Of a stretch of 36,136 bases of DNA, positions 32,581 through 36,136 are shown piece after piece. The DNA is from Verrucomicrobiia bacterium (GTDB lineage Bacteria; Verrucomicrobiota; Verrucomicrobiia; Palsa-1439): the NCBI GenBank assembly GCA_022072455.1, contig JAJVHY010000034.1, positions 1 through 36,136 of the forward strand. The letters run 5' to 3'. The notes beneath the pieces are model-generated. The model did no database searches. It was given only the letters and a program-made list of their open reading frames with translations, and had not been told where the DNA came from. Both the position numbers and the translations under genes were made by a program. How positions within the stretch are numbered: position 1 is the stretch's first letter; every line of letters begins with the position of its first letter.

Positions 32581-33462
32581 GTGCCCGCCCCTGTCCAACG
32601 CGATTTCCTTGACCCGGCCGCCCTCGCCCGGCTCGCCCGACTCGAACTCTGTGCCCGGGGCCCGATGGAAGGCAGCGTTTCCGGCCGCCACCAAAGCCCG
32701 CACCGCGGCGCCAGTGTCGAATTCGCCGAATACCGGAAATACGTCGCCGGCGATGATCCCCGGCACCTCGACTGGCGCGTCGTCGCCCGCTCCGACCGGT
32801 TCTACCTCAAAGAATTTGAAGCCGACACCAACCTCCGCTGCCACCTCGTCCTCGACTGCAGCGGCTCGATGGCGTTCGGCAACAAACTCGGCTTCGCCCG
32901 CCAACTCGCCGGCCCCCTCGCCTACCTCGCAATGCTCCAAGGCGACGCCGTCGGCCTGACCTGTTGCCGCGAAAATGTCACCCTCGACATCCCGGCCCGC
33001 CGCAATCCCGCCCATCTCCGGCATCTCTTCGACGCCCTCGGCCAACAGCAACCCGCCGGCCAGACCGGCCTCGTCAAAGCGCTCCACACACTTGCCGACA
33101 AAGTCCGCCGCCGCGCGCTCATCATCGTTTTCTCCGACCTTTTCCACGATCCCGAAGAACTCCTGCACTGTTTCCGGCATCTCCACTACCGCAAACACGA
33201 CCTCGCCATTTTCCATCTCCTCGACCGCGCCGAAATCAACTTCGACTTTGACCGCCCCATTCGGTTCGTGGACTTGGAAAACGCCAACAGCCTCGTCGCC
33301 GAGCCCAACGTCATCCAGCAACGCTACCGGCAAGCCCTCGACGCTTACCTCCACCGTCTCCGCACCGGCTGCTACGAATTCAAGGTGGACTACCGGCAAG
33401 CCGTCACCGACCAAGACTATGAGAAAGTCTTGGCGGATTTCCTCCTGGCAAGAATGCGATGA
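32581..33462 (+). CDS. DUF58 (von Willebrand A-like) protein
   Basis: This 293-residue soluble protein has the DUF58 signature: G-RHQSPHRGASVEFAEYR, then GDDPRHLDWRVVAR, followed by a vWA-type segment with the metal-site-like DCSGSM. No membrane segment is present. It is the usual partner of MoxR ATPases. The start is GTG 32581, one base after the MoxR stop, and its stop overlaps the next start by 4 bp, so the three genes form one operon. Confidence 0.9.
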   Translation: MPAPVQRDFLDPAALARLARLELCARGPMEGSVSGRHQSPHRGASVEFAEYRKYVAGDDPRHLDWRVVARSDRFYLKEFEADTNLRCHLVLDCSGSMAFGNKLGFARQLAGPLAYLAMLQGDAVGLTCCRENVTLDIPARRNPAHLRHLFDALGQQQPAGQTGLVKALHTLADKVRRRALIIVFSDLFHDPEELLHCFRHLHYRKHDLAIFHLLDRAEINFDFDRPIRFVDLENANSLVAEPNVIQQRYRQALDAYLHRLRTGCYEFKVDYRQAVTDQDYEKVLADFLLARMR

Positions 33463-34415
33463 AGCCGCTGATCCTTTCGTGTCTTGTTGTGGCTGCGACG
33501 TCAATTGCCGCCACGACCAACGAAATCGCCACTGCCATTCGCGACCTTGGCGCCACCGACCACAAAGTCCGCGAAGCTGCCACCCGATTCCTCGCCACCG
33601 CCGGCAAGTCGGCTGTGCCCGCGCTCGAAAAAGCCGCCCAAAGTTCTGACCCCGAAATCCGGCTCCGGGCAGCCGCGCTCTTGCCGGCTGCCCGCCTTGG
33701 CTTGCCGGCCGACTTCCCGGCCGAGTTGCGTCAGGCATTGACGGAATACGCCCAGTCCACCGTCAGCCAAAAATCGGCCACCGTCACCCGGCTGGCCGAG
33801 CTCGGCCGGCCGGCCCGGACATTCGTGATTGAACTGGCCCAATCCGAGCCGGATCTCGAAACGCGCCTCCTGATTTTTGGACCACTTCTTGAACCGGTCG
33901 GCGCAGAGTTGGAGCGTCGCCTGCAACAGGAAAAACTTGATAACGACGCCGTCGCGCGGATTTCCGAGGGCCTTGAATTCACCCAAGCCATTATTCCGGA
34001 GTTAAGCGTCGAGCTTGTCCCGCGCTTCATCCAACGTTTCGATGCAGTCGGCCACAAAAAAGCCGCGGACGAGCTCTTCGACCGCACCTACCGGCAACTC
34101 GAGCAACTCTGTCGCGCCGCGCCCCAAGATGCCGAGCGCCACAACAACCTCGCCTGGCTCTGCGCCACCGCCCGCCGCCGTCTCGATGACGGCCTCAAAC
34201 ACATCCAGAAAGCGTTGACAGAAACGCCCGACTTCGCCCCCTACCTCGACACCCAAGCCGAACTGTATTTCCAAAAAGGCGACCAAAAACGCGCCCTCGA
34301 ACTCATTGAGAAAGCCATCGAGCGCGACCCCACCATGGATTACCTCCGCCACCAACGCGACCGCATCAAAAAAGGCGACCCGTCTGTTCCACCTCCCGAG
34401 CCGGCTGGTCAATGA
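33459..34415 (+). CDS. Exported HEAT/TPR repeat protein
   Basis: This 318-residue protein has a short signal peptide (MKPLILSCLVVAATSIAA). HEAT-type helical pairs (about 25-85) are followed by an all-helical middle. TPR-like repeats (about 215-300) include AERHNNLAWLCATA, FAPYLDTQAELYFQKGD and ALELIEKAIERDP. It probably serves as a periplasmic scaffold for the MoxR-DUF58 system. TPR proteins are also found in Bat-type operons. The usual vWA membrane proteins (BatA/BatB) are absent, since the cluster stops here and RHS remnants follow. Confidence 0.78.
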   Translation: MKPLILSCLVVAATSIAATTNEIATAIRDLGATDHKVREAATRFLATAGKSAVPALEKAAQSSDPEIRLRAAALLPAARLGLPADFPAELRQALTEYAQSTVSQKSATVTRLAELGRPARTFVIELAQSEPDLETRLLIFGPLLEPVGAELERRLQQEKLDNDAVARISEGLEFTQAIIPELSVELVPRFIQRFDAVGHKKAADELFDRTYRQLEQLCRAAPQDAERHNNLAWLCATARRRLDDGLKHIQKALTETPDFAPYLDTQAELYFQKGDQKRALELIEKAIERDPTMDYLRHQRDRIKKGDPSVPPPEPAGQ

Positions 34416-34540
34416 CCACTGGATCGCGCGCGGAACAAAACATCCCATAAACGGCTTGCCATGGCGCTGGTTGAAGGAATTGTCTGGGATGTGGGGGCGC
34501 GGAAATCTTGAGTCGCTAGTGTCCAGCGTTGGAGCCAAAG

Positions 34541-34927
34541 TCAACCCGATGGATCAAGTCTGGAAAGAGGACTGTTTTGGACATACACAGAAAGGATCGC
34601 ACCGTCCGCAAACCCCAGCGGATCTTCGCTCGTAAATCGCCCAACATACGGATCCATCACGCGCCAGCGGTAGTAGTAAAGCCCACCAGAATCACCGATG
34701 CTCTCGCGCGGTGTCGGCGTACCGGTTGGGGAATAGCAAACCGCTCCCGCGCTCTCACTGCGAATCTTTCCACTATCGGCCAACTGCACCCGGTTGCCGA
34801 CCGGGTCGTAGGTGAACTCTTGCGTCCGACTGTCGGGGTACGTGACTGCCACCAGCCAGTTGTTGCTGTTGTAACTATAACTATTCACGCCTTCGAGCGT
34901 CGTGATGTTGGTTCGGTTGCGGTTCAT
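34541..34927 (-). pseudogene. Displaced RHS C-terminal core fragment
   Basis: About 128 residues of RHS/YD-repeat core are visible: SYNSNNWLVAVTYPDSRTQ, EFTYDPVGNRVQ, then the conserved LYYYRWRVMDPYVGRFTSED and PLG. It ends NSPLSRLDPSG. The part between the repeats and the core is shortened compared with the RHS end at 35486. No RHS N-terminal part is attached; sequence upstream of about 34940 is unrelated and begins with GAGTTGACCCC (34943-34953). It fits an orphan RHS tip, as found downstream of active rhs genes. ATG 34927 is only a nominal start. Confidence 0.6.
34609..34711 (-). repeat. RHS core repeat, copy 1
   Basis: This stretch is closely similar to 35872-35974, encoding RESIGDSxGLYYYRWRVMDP and GRFTSEDPLGF in both. 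The two copies are direct repeats 1263 bp apart. They could support homologous exchange of RHS tips. Confidence 0.75.
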
Positions 34928-35082
34928 TTCGTCAAGAGTGCGGAGTTGACCCCCTCGACGGACGAGCGGTGTTACCGAGAAGCAACGGATGGGCTGTGAA
35001 AGCCAATGCGAGGGAACTTTTTGTCTTGATCGGAACCTTTTATGGGTGACCCCCTCGACCCCAATGACAGGACCTTGATGAT
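34928..35082. other. Spacer with RAYT-type motifs between RHS fragment and membrane gene
   Basis: No gene is seen. GAGTTGACCCC (34943-34953) and the related TGACCCCCTCGACCCC (35047-35062) lie here, each followed by CTCGAC. The motif matches the RAYT inverted repeat core at the left end of the window. Confidence 0.5.
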
Positions 35083-35472
35083 TCACGGATAACGTCTGAG
35101 GATAACGCCAACGCCCAAGCCCACGATTCCTCCGACCGAAACAAGTGGAAGTCCTCCCGTTGCTTGAGTAGTGACCAGTTGAATCGAGAATCCGGATGCC
35201 GCCCCGAGAAGACCCGAAAATATCACCGTTGCAACTGATCCACACCGGCGATCAAGTTTCAGTCCGAACCAAATCTCCATTAACCCAGCATAAAGTAGTG
35301 ATGGCACAATTCCGAAAGCGTATGCATATGCGATCAACAGTGGGAATCCTACCAACATTTCTGGTAGGCTGTTTGAGGGGCGGCACACAAGCAGCATCAC
35401 GCAGGCGGCTAAGGGACACGGAAGGCCTATCTCGACGCATAAGCGAACACATCGATTTGGGGAGATGTCCAT
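35083..35472 (-). CDS. Small membrane protein behind the RHS tip (candidate immunity protein)
   Basis: This 129-residue protein has about three to four hydrophobic segments (around 18-32, 42-65, 82-100 and 105-125). The family is not recognised. ATG 35472 is chosen because it lies 13 bp after the RHS stop; an open frame continues upstream into the RHS tip but would be overlapping. A small gene immediately behind a variable RHS tip is the classical place for the matching immunity gene. A membrane-located immunity protein would suit a tip acting at the membrane. This role is inferred from position only. Confidence 0.5.
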   Translation of the reverse strand: MDISPNRCVRLCVEIGLPCPLAACVMLLVCRPSNSLPEMLVGFPLLIAYAYAFGIVPSLLYAGLMEIWFGLKLDRRCGSVATVIFSGLLGAASGFSIQLVTTQATGGLPLVSVGGIVGLGVGVILRRYP

Positions 35473-35485
35473 CACAAGACTGACT

Positions 35486-36136
35486 TCAAGGCCACATACC
35501 ACCGTCAGGTGGCGGGGGGAGCGAGGGATCTTCGCAAATACTAAGACACGCGAGCAATAAAAGCCACGGCCCTTGCGACATACCTCCCGCAGCAGCATAA
35601 CACTTTTCGTGAGCTTGTTTCATGTCAGTTCCCTTGTCGAATTCGCATGACAAACAGCCACGCACTTTCTGCGACCATCCGCTATTCCCTGCACACTTAC
35701 AAAAACACTTCATACTTGCAGAAAAGTAAACCTTGTCTCCGTACTTATCACACTCTTTGCTATCATCCTTCAAAGGTGGCGCTGAGGAACAATCGCAACT
35801 ACTAAGACCTAAAGCATCGATGAATGCGAATGGGTTGTTTCGCGTGTAGTAGAACACGTTTGCCCCATCCACAAATCCCAGCGGATCCTCACTCGTAAAC
35901 CTCCCCACACTCGGATCCATCACGCGCCAGCGGTAGTAGTAAAGCCCTGCTGAATCACCGATGCTTTCGCGCGCGGTGTACGTGTAGCGATTCGGGAACA
36001 ACAATCCACTGCCCGCTTCACCCCGAATCTTGCCGAACGCTTCGTAGGTGTAACTCTTGGCAACGGCTTGCAGATCGTCTGTCATCGCCCACACGCTGCC
36101 AAGCGCGTCGGTGTGGTAGACATGGCGGCCATCACT
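35486..36136 (-). CDS. RHS-repeat protein C-terminal end with Cys-rich tip (5' end beyond window)
   Basis: The frame is open to the window edge (codons HVYHTDALGSVWAMTDD), so this is the last 216 residues of a larger RHS protein. After the YD-repeat SYTYEAFGKIRGEAGSG comes the conserved core LYYYRWRVMDPSVGRFTSED, PLGFVDGANVFYY and DALGL. The tip of about 105 residues has 11 cysteines, including CFCKC and CLSC, and a hydrophobic segment WLLLLACLSI near the end. RHS proteins deliver variable toxic tips or act as surface shells. The activity of this tip is unknown. Confidence 0.8.
   Translation of the reverse strand, partial: SDGRHVYHTDALGSVWAMTDDLQAVAKSYTYEAFGKIRGEAGSGLLFPNRYTYTARESIGDSAGLYYYRWRVMDPSVGRFTSEDPLGFVDGANVFYYTRNNPFAFIDALGLSSCDCSSAPPLKDDSKECDKYGDKVYFSASMKCFCKCAGNSGWSQKVRGCLSCEFDKGTDMKQAHEKCYAAAGGMSQGPWLLLLACLSICEDPSLPPPPDGGMWP
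35872..35974 (-). repeat. RHS core repeat, copy 2
   Basis: This is the partner of 34609-34711. It lies within the larger RHS gene. After this stretch the two fragments diverge completely, which marks the core/tip junction. Confidence 0.75.

Noticed and set aside
1-36136. CRISPR arrays, tRNA or rRNA genes, riboswitches
   Set aside because: No regularly spaced repeats, cloverleaf or rRNA-like sequence was noticed on either strand. This was by eye; a covariance-model scan would settle it.

Overview
The window looks like chromosomal DNA from a Gram-negative member of the Verrucomicrobiota or the wider PVC group. The indications are lipid A genes (lpxA and a fused lpxC-fabZ), prepilins with an Ala-Phe-Thr-Leu-Val-Glu cleavage site, a secreted amylolytic enzyme ending in an acidic calcium-type repeat plus beta-sandwich tail, sialate O-acetylesterase, RHS proteins, a REP-associated transposase, and many dispersed palindromic repeats. 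This placement is inferred from gene content. No rRNA or tRNA gene was seen.

Left end, about 1-4350: a string of small orphan genes, three of them membrane proteins and one a SAM methyltransferase. They are separated by imperfect hairpins that resemble integron attC sites. The string is interrupted by a REP-associated tyrosine transposase (RAYT) unit bounded by a perfect 32-bp inverted repeat, which abuts a chimeric gene end on its left and the last codons of a lost FN3-type protein on its right. About 500 bp of repeat-rich noncoding DNA follows (4350-4859).

4860-12079 (minus strand): a starch or glycogen utilisation operon in the order LacI regulator, secreted protein of three CBM48-like modules, secreted GH15 glucoamylase-like enzyme, and cytoplasmic GH13 amylase or neopullulanase. 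Diverging from it is an envelope pair (12206-14229): a periplasmic binding domain fused to an OmpA-like domain, and a small membrane-anchored partner.

14228-15547: two nearly identical type IV pilin-like genes in tandem, each with its own sigma-54-like promoter and intrinsic terminator. 15713-19086: a Gfo/Idh/MocA-aldo/keto reductase fusion overlapping an MFS transporter gene. 19083-22046 (minus): rho, an M14-type metallopeptidase and a secreted hypothetical protein in one tight operon. 22211-25235: lpxA, gluQ and lpxC-fabZ. 25462-29682: a TM2-like membrane protein, then apaG-argG-HPr-like protein (minus) and a second MFS exporter. 29836-31380: sialate O-acetylesterase. 31548-34415: MoxR ATPase, DUF58 protein and a HEAT/TPR protein in a tight operon.

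Right end, 34541-36136 (minus): the C-terminal end of an RHS protein with a cysteine-rich tip, a small membrane protein directly behind it (candidate immunity protein), and a displaced older RHS end. GAGTTGACCCC-type motifs matching the RAYT inverted repeat recur here, so both ends of the window carry traces of the same repeat family.
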